DNA of 64,000 nt from Brugia malayi. Its lineage: Eukaryota; Nematoda; Chromadorea; Rhabditida; Onchocercidae. Numbering within the stretch: the first letter of the stretch is position 1; the number at the start of each line of letters is the position of its first letter. This document shows, in pieces, positions 39,701 through 54,254 of this stretch. Made by a program: the position numbers and the translations under genes. The notes beneath the pieces are model-generated. The model was not told the DNA's origin and made no database searches. It saw nothing but the letters and a program-made list of their open reading frames with translations. The DNA lies in contig NW_025062479.1 of the NCBI RefSeq assembly GCF_000002995.4, forward strand, positions 13,035,721-13,099,720, given 5' to 3'.

Positions 39701-40995
39701 TAAATGTTATACATAATTTGATCTCAGTTTATTACTCTTCTTTCACGCTATAATTAAAGTAAAGGCGTATAATTTTAAGTTGATGTCGAAAATTAATGTC
39801 ATCATATGCATTGAGTTGATGTCTAACGTATGATTAGCATAGGTGAAATTTTTCATTGCAGGGTGCCAAAATAGTAAAGGAATTGATGGATAAAGCCAAA
39901 GAAAAGGGTGTGAAAATACATTTACCAATTGATTTTGTTATTGCTGATGATTTCAAAGAAGTATCGAACTTTCTCTTTGGTTTTTTAGTTTTCCTCTCGA
40001 AAGTTTTTCAAATAATTTCATACTTCGTAATAAAACAAGTTTGCTGTTTATTTTTTTTTTTTTTATTCAGGATGCCCAGTTCAAAACAGCCGACCTCAGT
40101 TCAGGTATTCCGGATGGATGGATGGGTTTAGATATTGGACCGGAAACAGCCAAGCAATTTGCTGAGGTTGTAGGACGTGCAAAAACTATTGTTTGGAATG
40201 GGCCAGCAGGTGTTTTCGAGTGGGAGAATTTTTCGAAAGGAACAAAAGCTGTAATGGATGCTGTTGTCGACGTTACTTCCAAGGGCGCTGTTACTATCAT
40301 CGGTTACTGTTTTTTTTTTTTTTTTTGTTTATGTGTCATTTGTATTCATATTGCATTTTACTTTTCTCAGCTTAAACAATACTTCTTAAGCAATACTTTT
40401 CTTTTATTATCATAGTTTGAATTTTAAAGGTGGTGGCGATACGGCGACATGTTGCAAGAAATGGAAGACTGGTGACAAAGTGAGCCACGTTAGTACTGGT
40501 GGTGGTGCAAGTCTGGAATTGCTTGAAGGTTATTATTTATCATCTCTTTTTGATTGATAGGATTTACCTAGTTCTGTTGTTGGATTTTTTTAAGACTAGT
40601 TTAAGAATTTTATGGGTATACTTAATTTGTATGGCATGAACCACCCCTTATTTTATTTCTCATGCCGCTTATGCCTTCTTAGATTTCTTCTTTTAAAATT
40701 TTCAATGTAATCCGTAATTAGAATATACATATCTTTTTTTTCTGCACTTTTTTTTCTTTTTCGTACTTTCCTTATAAAAATTTTATCCCAGTCTTTATCA
40801 CTGAATAATCGACTCGTCATAGTAACTGATAATAAGCTTTGTGTTTACCGTTCATTAGTACTTTTCGTAGATCATAGCACAAGCGCTATTGACTTTTTTA
40901 ACATAGTGAAAAGGAAAAGTGTATTTGGTTTTTAATTTAATGCTTTGATTTCAGGAAAAGTACTACCTGGTGTTGATGCGCTTTCTCCAGCTTAA
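36773..40995 (+). CDS. pgk-1: Phosphoglycerate kinase
   Basis: Exons: 36773-36913, 37659-37783, 37949-38093, 38436-38539, 38849-39017, 39402-39494, 39862-39960, 40071-40302, 40430-40528, 40955-40995; all phases agree, 415 residues ending in TAA (the family is about 415). Signatures in order: RVDFNVP (21-27) binding 3-phosphoglycerate, SHLGRPDG (61-68), [26 protein letters not shown], the hinge region [30 protein letters not shown] (334-343), GGGDTATC (370-377) and [14 protein letters not shown]. It transfers phosphate between 1,3-bisphosphoglycerate and ADP in cytosolic glycolysis. All active-site elements are intact. The gene follows PFK on the same strand, 2.6 kb downstream. Intron 1 (36914-37658) contains an exact SL1 leader sequence and a three-copy minisatellite. 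The exon 9 acceptor (tttaaag) is non-YAG. Confidence 0.96.
37077..37122 (+). repeat. Three-copy 15-16 bp tandem repeat in PGK intron 1
   Basis: Units AAACCCTTTGTTAGC (37077-37091), AAACCCTTCGTTAGC (37092-37106) and AAAACCCTTTATTAGC (37107-37122). It lies 335 bp upstream of the SL1 copy in the same intron. Confidence 0.9.
37458..37479 (+). other. Exact SL1 spliced-leader sequence in PGK intron 1
   Basis: All 22 bases equal the nematode SL1 leader (begins GGTTTAATTACC, ends AAGTTTGAG), sense to PGK, and are followed by GTTTCACG, so the leader is followed by GT as in an SL RNA. The body of a nematode SL RNA (GTAAAC continuation, Sm site, 3' stem) is not recognisable in the next 100 bases. A chance 22-base match in 64 kb is negligible. 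Whether this is a variant SL RNA gene, a relic, or a reverse-transcribed leader is unknown. Immediately upstream (37389-37435) the sequence is less AT-rich than the rest of the intron, roughly where a small-RNA promoter element would sit. Confidence 0.85.
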
Positions 40996-43592
40996 ACAAC
41001 ATTTAGGTAATTTAAGAAAGTAGTTGCATTTTGCAAATCGTGAATCATTGATTCATATTAATGATATGAATGATAATAATACTGTAAAAAATACTGTTAG
41101 CGACGGAAGAATGTCTATGTTTATGTTGACGTGCGAAATAATTTGTTAAAAATCAGCATTTAAATTTTTCGTGTAGTTTATTAGAAAAGAATCATCCTAT
41201 TTTATATCTCTTCTTTGTTTATCCTTAAATTTATTTCTAATAAATTTTCAATAAAATATTTTTTTTTTTTTCTGCAGAAAACATTCTGGCTAAATTTAAA
41301 TTATCCATTGCTTCCGGTATTTTCATATCCTCTTTTGGTACATCTTGACCTTAGCAAAATTTTACATCTTCGTATGTGACTTAGCACATCGATTTACTAA
41401 AGGAAGTAGCTCATCAGTGATAATCTTAAATCATATTTTTTATCTTTGTTTCACTTTTTTTCTCATCATAGAAATTTTTTTGATATATTAGTAGATCGTC
41501 CAAAATGTTTGTTGATTAACACTTAATCAGCAAATATTTTGGATAACTTACCCTTATTATCTGGAATCAATAGGAAATTAACAGGTTTGACAGAGACAAA
41601 GATTTGAAATAAAAATCTGGGATAATAAACTGATGATATATTTTTGAATCGAAAAGATTCAAATCTATTCCTTTCACGAAACTTCAGTGAAGAAATAAGT
41701 ATAAAATTTGTTCGATGAATTTTCTTCTTTTTTTGAAATTTCAGAATTCACTACAAAAAGAAATTGAAATTATGTCTGAAATGTTTGAATTTCTGTTATT
41801 TTTTTAAAATATGGTAATTTCTGTCAATGAAGTGAGGTTTTTTTTTTTTTTTTTTTTTTGCGATTTACGTGAACCAAGTGATGATTTGATCAAAAAAAAG
41901 GCGTGAAAATGTAATTTAATTTTTTCTCTTGCAGCAGTAATTATTTAGTCACTAAGGTGCTAGGAAGGTATATATTAAATGGAGTGGCATTGGAAGTTAA
42001 AGATAAAATGAGAAGGAAATATTGGTTTATTGATTTAGTCCAAAAGGCCAAAATCTGAAATAAGTAACTGGTAAAGTTATAAAGGGAAATGCATGAAATG
42101 TACTAAATAAAGAGACTCGAATCGATAGAATTTATAAAATGCTTTGAAAAGTGCATTTGTTTAATTCCGAATAAAAGTTTCAAGTTTGCGATTGAAATGT
42201 AAGTTGGACCTCTTTTTTCACAGCAAATTAGATTCAAAAGTTGATTGAAATTGAAAGATTCTGTTTGAGAAGAAAAGTGTACGCATTTTTTTTTTTTGCT
42301 TCATTTCTTAGTGGGAGAATAAAATTATGAATTCATTTAAATGACATCCAGTTGTACTTCTTTAATTTCTTGTCTACAGGTATCGAAGAATTTTCATGAA
42401 ATACAGCTATATTTCATGCAAAAAAAGGAAAAAAATTGAAAACTGGTGCTAATTAATTTCAATTAAAGTTAGCGTTTTCTTGTAATGATATTAACAGTTC
42501 ATTCATTCGAAAATTGTAAAACTGGTATTGTAAAGCTAGTTATACTAATTGCTGAAAATTGTCAAACAGGTAATTTTAAATAGATGAAATTATTTTGAAG
42601 AATTTGCTGAAAATAAGATAAGAGATAAAAATTAATTTACAGAGCAAAAAAAGCGTACTGATTAGGTATTTAAGAAAATATTTAAGAAAAATATTATTCT
42701 AATAATGCATATTTGAAAAAAAAATTTTTCACTTATGATCAAATAAACACCTAAGATTTGAAACACTGCAATAATGAATAAACTGCATAATTTGTTTATT
42801 AATTTGCTAAAAAAAAACTTCATTCCATTATTGTTTATATTATAGTTAGATAATAAATAATTCAATTACATTTTAATTTATCACTCAAATTATTCAAGTT
42901 ATTATCGTCCATATGTGAAATTAAATTTATTGAGATTGTCATCACACTACATTGCTCAAATGACATTTTAAATTAGCTGTTGAAGGCTTTTTTCATTTCC
43001 TCTTCCTTCTAATCAAAATAATGTGCCACTAATGTTTTTGAGAAGAAATTCATCCCCATTAAAATCGATTTAAGTATTATTCGAATCGAATGATGTTAAA
43101 AAAAGGAAGAAGAGAGGAAAGGAATTGAAATAGAAAGGGAAGGAAAAACAAGGAAATATTTAGAGAACTTTTATGTAATTATTATAAATGCACAGGTGTA
43201 TATATCGGTGTTTATCTATGTCTCTCCTCTTAATAGCTCGTAAGCTTAAACATTTAAAAATTCTTATAAAGTATGAATAGAAATGGATCAATGATGGTAA
43301 GAATGATAATAATGATAATACATACTTTTAGTTTCAACTAAGATTAATGATTAAAATTAGAATTTAGAATAACAGTGGTAATAAATAGCAACAAAAATGT
43401 GCATAGCAACGCTATTCTTCACAAAATGATAACAAATTGCTTCCCATAGTTACGTATATGTCTGTTTCATCTTAAAGCTTCCTAAAACTATTTAAAAAAA
43501 AATCTATTTCAGAGCTTCCTAAAATTATTTTTATTCTTCTCATTTTACAATTATCAATTCGCAACTATCTTACAATTAATCAGAAAAAAAAA
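40996..43592. other. Intergenic, PGK to ZC2HC1-like gene; no gene seen
   Basis: Includes AATAAA-like polyadenylation candidates for PGK near 41238-41255 and a poly-T run at 41838-41859. No supported coding frame. It ends in an acceptor-like attaatcag about nine bases before the next ATG. Confidence 0.55.
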
Positions 43593-46500
43593 ATGGGTAA
43601 GTCAATTTTTGAATTGTTTTCTAAACATTCGTTACACAATTTCGTACTTTTTATGTATATTAATTTTTATGTGTATTACCAATTTCATCTATGTTTTTTT
43701 TTCTTTCTCACCTCTTCTCATTCTCTAACATTTAATTTTTTTTTATGTTTGAAAATTTATGTATTATTTTAGATTGAAAAAGGAGGGATCATTTCTTAAG
43801 CTTCCAAAAATATGTGTTAGTTATTGATCAATACTTATTGATCAACCAACCATTTCTATTTTTTGAAAAAGATAAAGGAAAAAAAGGAAAATTTGTTGTA
43901 CTTGAAATTATTTGACTTTAGAACTTTTCATTTAACTTATTACTTCGATCACTGTGATTTTTTACAGTGAGAAAGTTAATACATTTTCAATTGAAAAGGC
44001 TTTACCCATACAAATGCGAGTATTTTCTTTCGATCCTATGTTTTACCCTTAACATCCGGTACGGCCCATCCTACCGGAAGCATATATCTAACATCGTTAG
44101 CATAATTCTTAACCTCTCAGAAAAGTATGCAAACTCCTCCTTCATCATAAGAGAATGGTAAATAAAATGTCATATTTCAGTTAATCTGCCAGGTGAAAAT
44201 GAAAAGGTGTATCCCTGTGAAATTTGCGGACGAAATTTTGTGAAAAATAGTTTGGTAAGTAGCAATTAATGTAAAATAGCATTTCATAATAAATTTACTA
44301 AGATAATTGTGTTTGGTTTAATTAGAAAAATGGAACCTATTTATGGATTTATGGGCAAATAGTTCAAATATTGTCGAATGTTTTAACATTGGTTAATATT
44401 ACAATTTTATTGGTTTAATTAAAAAATATTAAAATGAAAGATTATTTATTTTAAACTGCATGGATATTTGCTTTGAAGGAAAGGAAGTTTTAACGTTTTA
44501 AAAAATTTTTAAGTATGATAGATGATAACAATGCAATTTCATGATTCTACATCAGTATTTCTATTTTAATTAAATTAAAATTTTGTCGTTATATGTAAAA
44601 AAATGAATTAAGTTAAAAGAAATTGTACCAAAAAAAATCAATTTAAACTAAAAAGAAATTAGAATTAAATTATTATAGTAAAGTTAAAGTTACAAACGAT
44701 ATTAATTAAGAAAGAAAAATAAGATCAAATACTAAGTCAGTCGCTAACTATTTAAGCATATTATTTAGATGAAACATGAAGTAATATGCCAAAAAATGGT
44801 AAAAGCAAAACGGAAAGTGTTTGATTCCGGTAAACAACGAGCAACTGGATCTGATATTACGATTGATAATGTTATAAATGCTCGAAAGGAACGCGAAAAG
44901 GTTAGTTATTCATAAATCAAATTAATCAAAAGTTATTGATATCATATATTTTCTGGAATAGATAAAAAGAATAAAAAGAATTGCATTCAGGAAGTAAAAA
45001 TATATAGATACATAATAGCTGTTACAACCGGAATGACCGGAATGCGACTGTCTGTAATGTGCATAGCATTCAATGATTGAGAATATATATATTCTGGACA
45101 AATAATGAAAGCAGAAAAAAAAGGAAATGATTATATATTTTTTTACATTTTTGCAATAGTTTTATAGCAGTTTTCTTTTTTTTTTTTTTATTTTCGAAGA
45201 TAGCTTAATCATAATATGCAGGAAAAGCGTTTCAGATTTCTAAAATACTTACTATTTGTTCAAGTAAATAAATTTTATTGATTTAATGGGAACAAAATAT
45301 AGCATATTTGAATGATTGCCATAAATCAATTATCAATATTTATATATTATTATGAATGAATAAACTAATCAGCTTGGTGGAACGTTTCCAAGACCTAAGA
45401 CAAGTTGGCGTGAAAAACATGAAACATTCGTTAATGCTGTGTCAACATCTAAACAAACGAATAATTCACTTCGTGCTGATACACCTTTTTCAGTAGTACC
45501 AAAAGGTAAAAGTTTAAGCTTAAACTTTGTCAGATAAAATTGCAAATAAAAAACATTTGCCAAACATTAATCGAAAACTTTTTAATTTCATGAAATTTGT
45601 CTTTTAGTTAGATATAAAAGTGAATTCATCATGTAATAGCAGGATATTTCCTTTTGTAAATCAAGAAAGAAAATTAGAGAGGAATAATACAATTATTTCA
45701 TTTACTTATTAAATTGGATTTTGAACTATAATGCCATATATAAACAACAAAAATGACATTTCAAGAATTCAAAACACAAATTAAATATCTTATATTTTAG
45801 ATGCTAAGTACAATTTTTGAAAATTTCCTGAATAATGTTAAATAATATAGTATTATCGGATGCTTTCACTTTTTCTACCATATGCACTTGCCTAAATTAG
45901 TTTAAAATGTTTGGTGCTTTAAATTTTTTTTTTCAGTTCGCATTGAAGATTTAGTATATATTAGTATGGCTTATTGTCTTTTGGCTCGTTTTGGTCTTTT
46001 AGCTTTTAATCTTATGAGTTATTGCTGTTTCGTACTGGCATTTTTCATATTTAATTAATATAACTTTTGTTTTTTTATTTTATTTAACAAATCTTATCAA
46101 TAACTTATATTTATTTTTGAAACAATACTCACTTTGATTGTGGAAAAACTTTAACTTGTTTAAAGGTTTGATAGTAAGTTTATTTAATAAGTCGTTGATG
46201 TGATGGTTTAATCAAAATTAACAACTGCACTTTACACAGTAATTAATTGCAACAAGTTGTTCAAATTTATACTGTAAAAGTCGAATAAAATTAATTTCGC
46301 TAATGATGTATTTAAATGTTCTATTCGTAATAAATGATAAAATATCGACTGAAGAAATCAATCAATATCTAAAATAGAAATAAATGAAATTTAGGCTTTA
46401 TTTTTAAATTTATTTGAATACTATGCATGCATGTTTCGAGGAAAACACAGCGATTATATATTCCATAATTTATTAGCTTTATGTTGACAATAATGACAAT

Positions 46501-48054
46501 ACAATATAGTCCACATAATAAATAAATGATACTAACGATTTAATTTAAGGAAAAGAAAAAGTTAGCTCAAGTAATATTTTCATAAATTAAATAGCAACTT
46601 GTTTTTATTCTTCTTTATTCATATTAATGCTAATTGAAATAATTAGCAAGGAGATCTTGAAATTTATTCATTTAAACAACTAATAAAATAACGAGCGCAT
46701 CTGTTAAATTATTATTATTTTAGATTACGTCAAATGCGAATATTGTGAACGTAGTTTTAATAAAGCGGCAGCAGAACGGCATATTCCATTTTGTAAAACG
46801 CAACAAAAAAAGAAAGGACCAATAAAGGTAAATAAATAATTGTAACCAGAATTTTTAGTTTTATTAATTTATAAAATTTGAAATACAATCTTTTTACTAA
46901 ATCCAAATAATGTTATTAATTGTGGTTTTAAAAGACGTGAAAATTTGAAACATTAAAATATCATAATGATAATAATATTAAAATTATTATCCAAAATTGA
47001 AGAAATTAGAAAAAAATAAATTTCAATGGTTTAGAAGTTTTACAACATTTTGTAGAGCGCTGTGATGTAAGTATTAAGTATTGAAATTTTTAAAAATTTC
47101 TATGATTAATTATTAAAATTTTTATTAAGTGTTAAAATTTTTGATAATCTTTGTAACATAAGTATTTAAATACATTAAAAATTTTACAATTAAGCTATTT
47201 AAACAAAAATTTAAATCGCTTACTTATCCTTTTTTTTTGTGTGTATGTTTAACATCAATTTCACAATTATAACAAAATTAGTAAAAAATTTTTCACATTT
47301 TTGAAATGAATATCAATATGAATGCTGCAAATTTAGATACAAAAGATAAGATCACAGCAATCTAATGCAACAATGATACGATCAGAAGCTAATGACTGTC
47401 ATCGATTAACTAATAAATCGTTAAGTCGTGATAACAAGATGAATTCGAAGAAAAATGACTATCATTCAACAATATCAGAACATCGTTCAAGCATTTCCTC
47501 AAGACGATCTGGTTCATCGCAGCGATTAAATGTTAATAATATAAGTGAAAATGATCGACGAAGAGAGAGGAGCTTATCAAGAAAGTAAAGTATTTTTATT
47601 TTTTTATTAATTAAAATGCCATTTTTAAATAAATTTTCAAGCAATCAATATATTCTATTATGTACATTATACTTATTATCATCTGCATTTGTTATCTTTT
47701 TGAAAATTTTCAATTATCATTTAATTTCATTAAAGCAATTAAGGATTAAAAGGAAAAATTTTTTTTTTGCTACAGAAGAAATAATTCTGCTACACATTCA
47801 ACCAATAAATTCATTAAACAAATAAGCAGTGCATCAGAACGAGAACGGACAAATTCATTGTAAGTAATTTCGAATGCAATAAGAAAGGAAGTCGTCAAAG
47901 ATCAATTTAATTACTTAACATAAGTCTTAGAATTTAAAAAGATTCATTTTTTAGGGGCTTATATCGAGCTATTAATCGAGAACAAACATCTGCGCCAATG
48001 TCTCGGCAATCATCGCTTACAAGAAAAGACAATGGGACAGAAAAAAAAAGTTAA
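43593..48054 (+). CDS. ZC2HC1-family double C2HC zinc-finger protein
   Basis: Exons: 43593-43596 (start codon plus one base), 44181-44254, 44769-44900, 45373-45505, 46724-46827, 47337-47584, 47776-47859, 47955-48054; 292 residues ending in TAA. Two C2HC fingers are clear: C14-C17-H29-C33 (PCEICGRNFVKNSLMKHEVIC) split between exons 2 and 3, and C119-C122-H134-C138 (CEYCERSFNKAAAERHIPFC) within exon 5. Between them is a basic linker with FPRPKTSWREKHE. The C-terminal half is Ser/Arg/Asn-rich and probably disordered. The two-finger spacing and the Trp-containing linker match ZC2HC1A/C-type proteins, whose biochemical function is poorly defined. The four-base first exon is an inference: it provides the only good donor in phase (ATGG followed by gtaagt), and an SL acceptor (aatcag) lies just upstream. 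Confidence 0.82.
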
Positions 48055-51000
48055 CAAGAAAGAAATTTAAAAGAGAATTGAATTTCAAAACATACAATTT
48101 TTTTGCATATAGATATTATGTAATATCTTGCAATTAAAAAAACTAAAAAAGGAGAAAATTAAAATTTTTTTTGCAATTAAAAAAAAAGTGAATATAACTG
48201 AATCAAAATTTTAGTAAGAAAAATTAAATTCTGATTTGATAATGATAATATTGTTGTCTTAATTTACTTTACCATATCATCCACTTGTTTACATGTATAA
48301 AAGTGATGCCAAATTAGCTAGATGATCCGTCCAATCCTTTTAAATCCTATCTGGCATAATAATAGATAATATCGACTTATTTTCGTTAAAGTAAACTAAT
48401 AAATCTTTAATAAGAACTATACAATAAATTTACAATAAAACGACTGAGCAATTGATTAATTTTATATTGACGATAATAATTCCATGTCAGATAATTCTTT
48501 TTGACGCTAACTGGCTCACGTACGTAACCATACTCATTATACCAAACTATTATTTGCTAATAATTATTTAATAATAAAAACAATTAACACATGAATGAGT
48601 CATTGAAATTTTCGTAAAGAGTAGCGAAATTTTATAGGCCGTCAACCAGTATGAAACAATGGGGGTTATTGGACAGCTTTGTGATTTCGAGGGGGGATCA
48701 GAGACTAGTGTTTTGTTTAATCTGAAGTAAATGAAGTAGAGTGGCGGGCATTTTACATCTTACTTAGAAGGGTTTTACCTAGATTAGTTTACTTACTACA
48801 GATTAAATTGGTATAAGTAAAATGTAAAGAAATAAAGGTGAAAAATTACATTAGGAGTTCATTATATGTTATTTTATTGATATAAAGGAATTTTTTTTCT
48901 TGCCATAATTAAAATCTGAAAAGAAATGCGTATGCATGTAACACGGAGATAAAAATTAAGAAAGTCTGATGAGACATTAGAATGTATTATTTGAAATTTT
49001 GGTTTGCATAAAATAGCAAATAATCGAGGTATATTTGTCATATACTAAGGAAATGTTGAAAAATTCTGCTTGAATACGTGAATAGCAATTGAATATACAC
49101 ATTTTGTTTGCTAAATAATTGTAGTTTCACTTTTTTTCAACCTTTATTCAAGTAATAAATAAGCAAAATTGAAAGACAACGGAAAAGAAATAATGGAATC
49201 ATTTTTCTATCATTCACTGAGATTCCTCTCAAAAGATAATGAATGATTAAAATTTTCATTTTAAATAAAATAAAGACAAATGATTGCATGTCACTGAAAG
49301 TGTATTCTATTTGAAAGAACATTTTTATTTAAGTAAATCTTAACGTAAGATAACTTTTTTGACTTATATAAAAAGTGCAAACGCACTTCGTATTAGGATG
49401 TAGAAATATTATTTCCTCGTTTCTATAGTGAAAAAAAAAAAGTATTCACACGTAATGTTAATTTTCGATACGTAGTTTCTACTTCCTTACGTGAAAACTT
49501 CGTGAAACTATGCCACCTTATCCATATATCATTTCAAATTTATGATAATTTTCATCCTCCTCTTATAAATTAAACCTTTCGTAAAGTAATTTCTCACTAC
49601 AGAAAGAAACAGCAAATATTTTAAGGAATTTCACAGAAAAATTTTTTTCATATTTGTAAGTTTCTTTTATCTTTACCTGTTTTTTTCTCCCTATCTTTTC
49701 TAGGCTTTTGATGAAAACTGCTTGGTCATTTAGAATGTCGTCGGATGAAACTGTCATGTTCTGAGTCAGTCTCGAGTGACCAATGTCTTGAAACGCCTGC
49801 TTGCGGGATTCGGTCTACAACTTTCAAGTGTACTTTTTCACCTGCTGTTTTATCCCTCACTATATCGCTGGATGACTTTACAAAAAAAAAAAATCCTTCG
49901 AACGTGTGCAGCGGCTTTGGTTTTTTTTTAAGGGATACAGCATAAGCGGATTAGGCTTCATCCTTTACTAAAGATTCATTTGTCAGAGCCTAGCAAAACT
50001 GGAACGAAGTGCTCAGGTGGTTTAGGTAGAGTAAACTTTTTATGGATGTATAACCTTACCTGGCTAGATGAGCTCCATCTTGTTTTGTCAGTTGGAGTTA
50101 TCCTTATCCTATAAGTTACTGAGAATTAATAATCATTTCTGTTCATTGTTGATACGCTTTTAAGACTTCTCTCACACAATTAGAAGATCGTATCAAAATA
50201 GCTTACTGTTGTAATTAATTTTTCCTAAACAATCTTTTGTTAGCAAAAAGGATCAGCAAGTATTTCAAAGGATTTCGAAAGAATTTTCCTCTATGTTATT
50301 TTGTGCAAAATTTTGGCATTTAGAATGGAAACGTCAAAACAACAGAAAGTGTAAATATCAAAATGTTAAAATCAATTCTGTAAGCATTAAAACAACAAAT
50401 TATACATGTCGAAATGTGGCAAAATTATATAAATATATACAACAATTCAATTGTTAAACAACTCGATGGTAATTCTTTTACCGGTTTCTTTTATCTTTTT
50501 CTCTTTACACTTTTTTCTCATTTTTTTTCCAATTTTTAAAGAAAATTTTTGGCTTCAAGCAACTGTTACCCGCCTATTAGCTTTTTGACAGCATTTATTT
50601 ATTTTATTTTTTTTTTCTCTTTCTTGTTAACTTGTATCATTTATTTTGTATCATTTACTGGATGCTATATAGAAGAAAACAATACAGAAAATCCGTACTC
50701 TTAAAATGATTTGTTGATTTCGATGGAAAATATTTTCGTTTTCTTTCTCCTTTGTTCCTGTTCTTTTTTCTCCACTCTTTCTCTTTTTCTCTCCGTTTTT
50801 GCCTCTCTTCCTCTCTCCTAAATTAAAAGGATGGTCTGATCTACCTGAAAGGAAAATTAGATATGATTTCCTGAGTTTCATTTATTTTAGTGTAATATAA
50901 GAAAGATATATTATCATCTTCATTACTACTATTACTACTTTGCTGTATTACGATTGTTATAATTAATGTAATTCAGGTATGCTGTCATCTTTCTTCCGGT

Positions 51001-51419
51001 TTCGTGAATAGTTCATTATATTCCTAATAATTATGTCAGGGTTAATCTCTTTGATACCATTAACATACTTTTTATGGTATGCATTATCACTGGAAGCATG
51101 GTAATACATTTTTCTCTTCGTTATTGTTATTTTAATTTGATTTTTAAAAAAAAAAATTTTTTTAAAAATTGTATTTTGAAATTTCATTGAAATTTAGTGC
51201 AGTATCTATCTATCCATATAGTTAATAATTAATGCAAGATTTGATCACAGAATATGTTTACTCACATATATGTACATAGCACAGATATCTAAATTTAGTT
51301 TAATGTTTTACTTCAAGTAGTTATCAGAATTTATGTTCCTCTAGATCTAAATGTAAATATTAAAAGTGATCATAATACTTTTTACATATTTCTCAGAACT
51401 CAGTTTATGTCATTTTTAG
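48055..51419. other. Intergenic / unresolved 5' region of the sulfatase gene
   Basis: The sulfatase model needs an upstream exon with its start and signal peptide, in a phase leaving two bases, and it should lie here; I could not identify it convincingly. A weak candidate begins at an ATG near 50068 and leaves the right phase at a GT near 50116, but its peptide is a poor signal sequence. A relatively GC-richer stretch (about 49735-50100) with a 66-codon frame (49745-49945) stands out from its surroundings. Confidence 0.45.
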
Positions 51420-54221
51420 GCTACCGAATCGACCAAATATAATACTTATCATGACGGATGATCAAGATATTGAATTAGGCTCAATGCAGGTCTCTTTGTA
51501 CTTCGTTTTATTTATATTTATCATAGGTATATTTGTATTTATATTTATATAACAATTTAGTAATAAATTCACTGATAACTTTCAGTCGGATTTATGATAT
51601 TACTAGTTCTGGATCTCATATAAGGGAATTTCTTTTGGATTCATAACTTTTTTAGACAAGATATCTTGAATGCCGGCAACATTTAGTTACTGAATTTTAG
51701 CATAACAATTTCGAGACGACTATTTACTGAATAGAATAATTGTTTATCTTTTTTTTTTTCAGTTTATGCCAAAAACCGTACATCTGCTAAAAGAACGTGG
51801 GGTAACATTCAATTCAGGTTTCGTTTCAACACCTATATGTTGCCCAAGTCGAAGTTCGATATTGACTGGAATGTATGCACACAATCATCATGTACTTACC
51901 AATAATCATAACTGTTCAGGGAATAATTGGAGGTATTCTTCCTAGAATTTGTTTTAAGAAATTTCGAGATATTCCTTACAAAATTAGGAAGCGATGTCTA
52001 TTTGAATGAATTGCATTAATGATTACCACTGAATTGTTAACTGGAATTCTAATTAACTAACGATAAACACTGCTACTACACTGAATCAGGACTAAATTAT
52101 TATGTCTTAATTACAAATAAGAGAAATTTGTAGTTGTTAAAATTTTTGAATTCATGTGGAGATAAACTACAATCGATAGAATAGTTAGCAGAAGCATTAA
52201 TAAATGAAATGTAATTAAACTATAAATTAGGGGAGTAAGTTTTTTTTTTTTTTTTTTTTGATAAATTTGAGCTTGAAGCAAAGTTACATCAAATGTATCT
52301 TTAGACATAACTATGAAAAAAGTACATTTGCTGTGTATCTAAAAAATGAAGCAAGTTATACAACGGCATATTTTGGTAAATATTTAAACGAGTATATCGG
52401 TTCATATATTCCGCCTGGTTGGGACTATTGGATGGGATTGCTTCGAAATAGCCGGTTCTATAATTACACAGTAAATATAAATGGTAATAAGATCAAGCAT
52501 GGATGGGATTATGGAAAGGTTTGTTTATAAAGAATTTTCTTTTCCTGCAGAATTTCAACTAATTCAATAAATAGATTTGAAAAGATGTTATTACGCGTCG
52601 AAATTTTTATGACTTTGGTCAGTAATTGAAAACTTTGGATTACTCTATTGTTTCAGGATTATTTCACTGACTTAATTGCTAACGATACGATAGCGTTTAT
52701 CCGACAATTGCGTGACAAAGATCCATTCAAGCCGTATATGATCGTGATATCATTTCCCGCACCACATGGCCCCGAGGATCCAGCTCCACAATATTCTGCA
52801 TGGTTTCAGGATGTTGAAACACACAGGTGCTTTGATTCAGAAATTAAAAAATTCTGTATGCAGTAATGAAACCGGTCTTTTTTTTGGCATAATTAGTTGA
52901 TAGTTAAGTTTAAGAACAAAATTGATTGATAGTTGAGTTTAAGAACAGAAGCTTGGAATTATGCTCCAAATCCTGATAAACAGTGGCTTTTGCAACATAC
53001 CGGACGTATGGAACCAGTCCATGTTATATTTACCGATGTTTTACATAGACGACGTCTGCAAACATTGCAAAGTGTAGATAGTAATATTCAACGAGTTGGT
53101 TTTATAAGTTATTTTTATTTTCCACTTGCTAAAGTATGTATTGAAATTTTGTTTTAAAATTCCAGTCTGTTAACATAATTTGTGTATTAAGAGGGTGAAG
53201 AATTCTTTTCCTTTTTTCATATCACAGAGACGAAACAGCGGTTAAATTAACAATCAATAAAATTTAAAATTTTCGTGGCAGAAATTTTGATATTGCCTCT
53301 TTGTGAATGGTATCTTAATGACTTTAAGCACAATTATGAATTTCGATCGTCAAAGTGAGTCGATTACTTTTAAACATTTGTTAAATAAATATAATAAATA
53401 AAAATAATCTGTAGCTGATAAATGAATTACGTGATCTGGGTGATTTGTCGAATACCGTTTTCATCTATACAAGTGATCATGGATATCATTTGGGGCAATT
53501 TGGTTTGGTAAAGGGTAAAAATATGCCATATGAATTTGATATTCGTGTACCATATTTTATTCGTGGACCAGGATTTCCGAAGAATATATCGTAAATTATA
53601 TTTAAATTTACTTCATTTTATAAATTTCTTTATTTAACTTTATTTTATGATAGTAGTGTCATAAGCTTCACTTCATCACACATGATAGATTTTAAACATA
53701 ACTAATGTTTTTTTTTTTTTTGTATATTCATCAGATAGATAAGTTATTAATTGCACACTGTAAAAGTAGAACCAATTTAAGTTAATAAGCTATTCCTGAG
53801 GTAAGTTCTATATTTACTTGACACACATAATAAAGCTTGAATATATTTAGGATCCGTGAACCTGTAATGAATGTTGACATAGCTCCGACCATTTTGGATA
53901 TAGCTGGAATAGCTATACCACGTCATATGGATGGACGTTCATTAGTACAACTTATACGACAGTATGGTAATGCCAGTTCTCCTTTGATTTGATTAGCATT
54001 TTTATTTTTCACTCTATTATGGTGGATGCATGTTAATTTAGCTCCAGTTATTTTGGATAGAGTTGAACTAACTATTTTCCTCGCCGTCTATTAATAAGTA
54101 CCGGGAAATTGTTGAAATTATCATTGTGATTAGGTTAGAAGTAACAATATGTAAGCCTTGAGGTGTAGTTATTATTCCCAGAAATTGTATTTCTTGCTTT
54201 TCTGATTTCCTCCTCGAGATC

Positions 54222-54254
<33 letters not shown>

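Noticed and set aside
40067..40300. 77-codon antisense frame within PGK exon 8
   Set aside because: Shadow of a conserved coding exon on the opposite strand.
43967..44161. 64-codon frame in the first intron of the ZC2HC1-like gene, preceded by an acceptor-like ttttacag
   Set aside because: Considered as an alternative first exon, but I found no donor in the phase needed by the next exon and no motif; left as intron.
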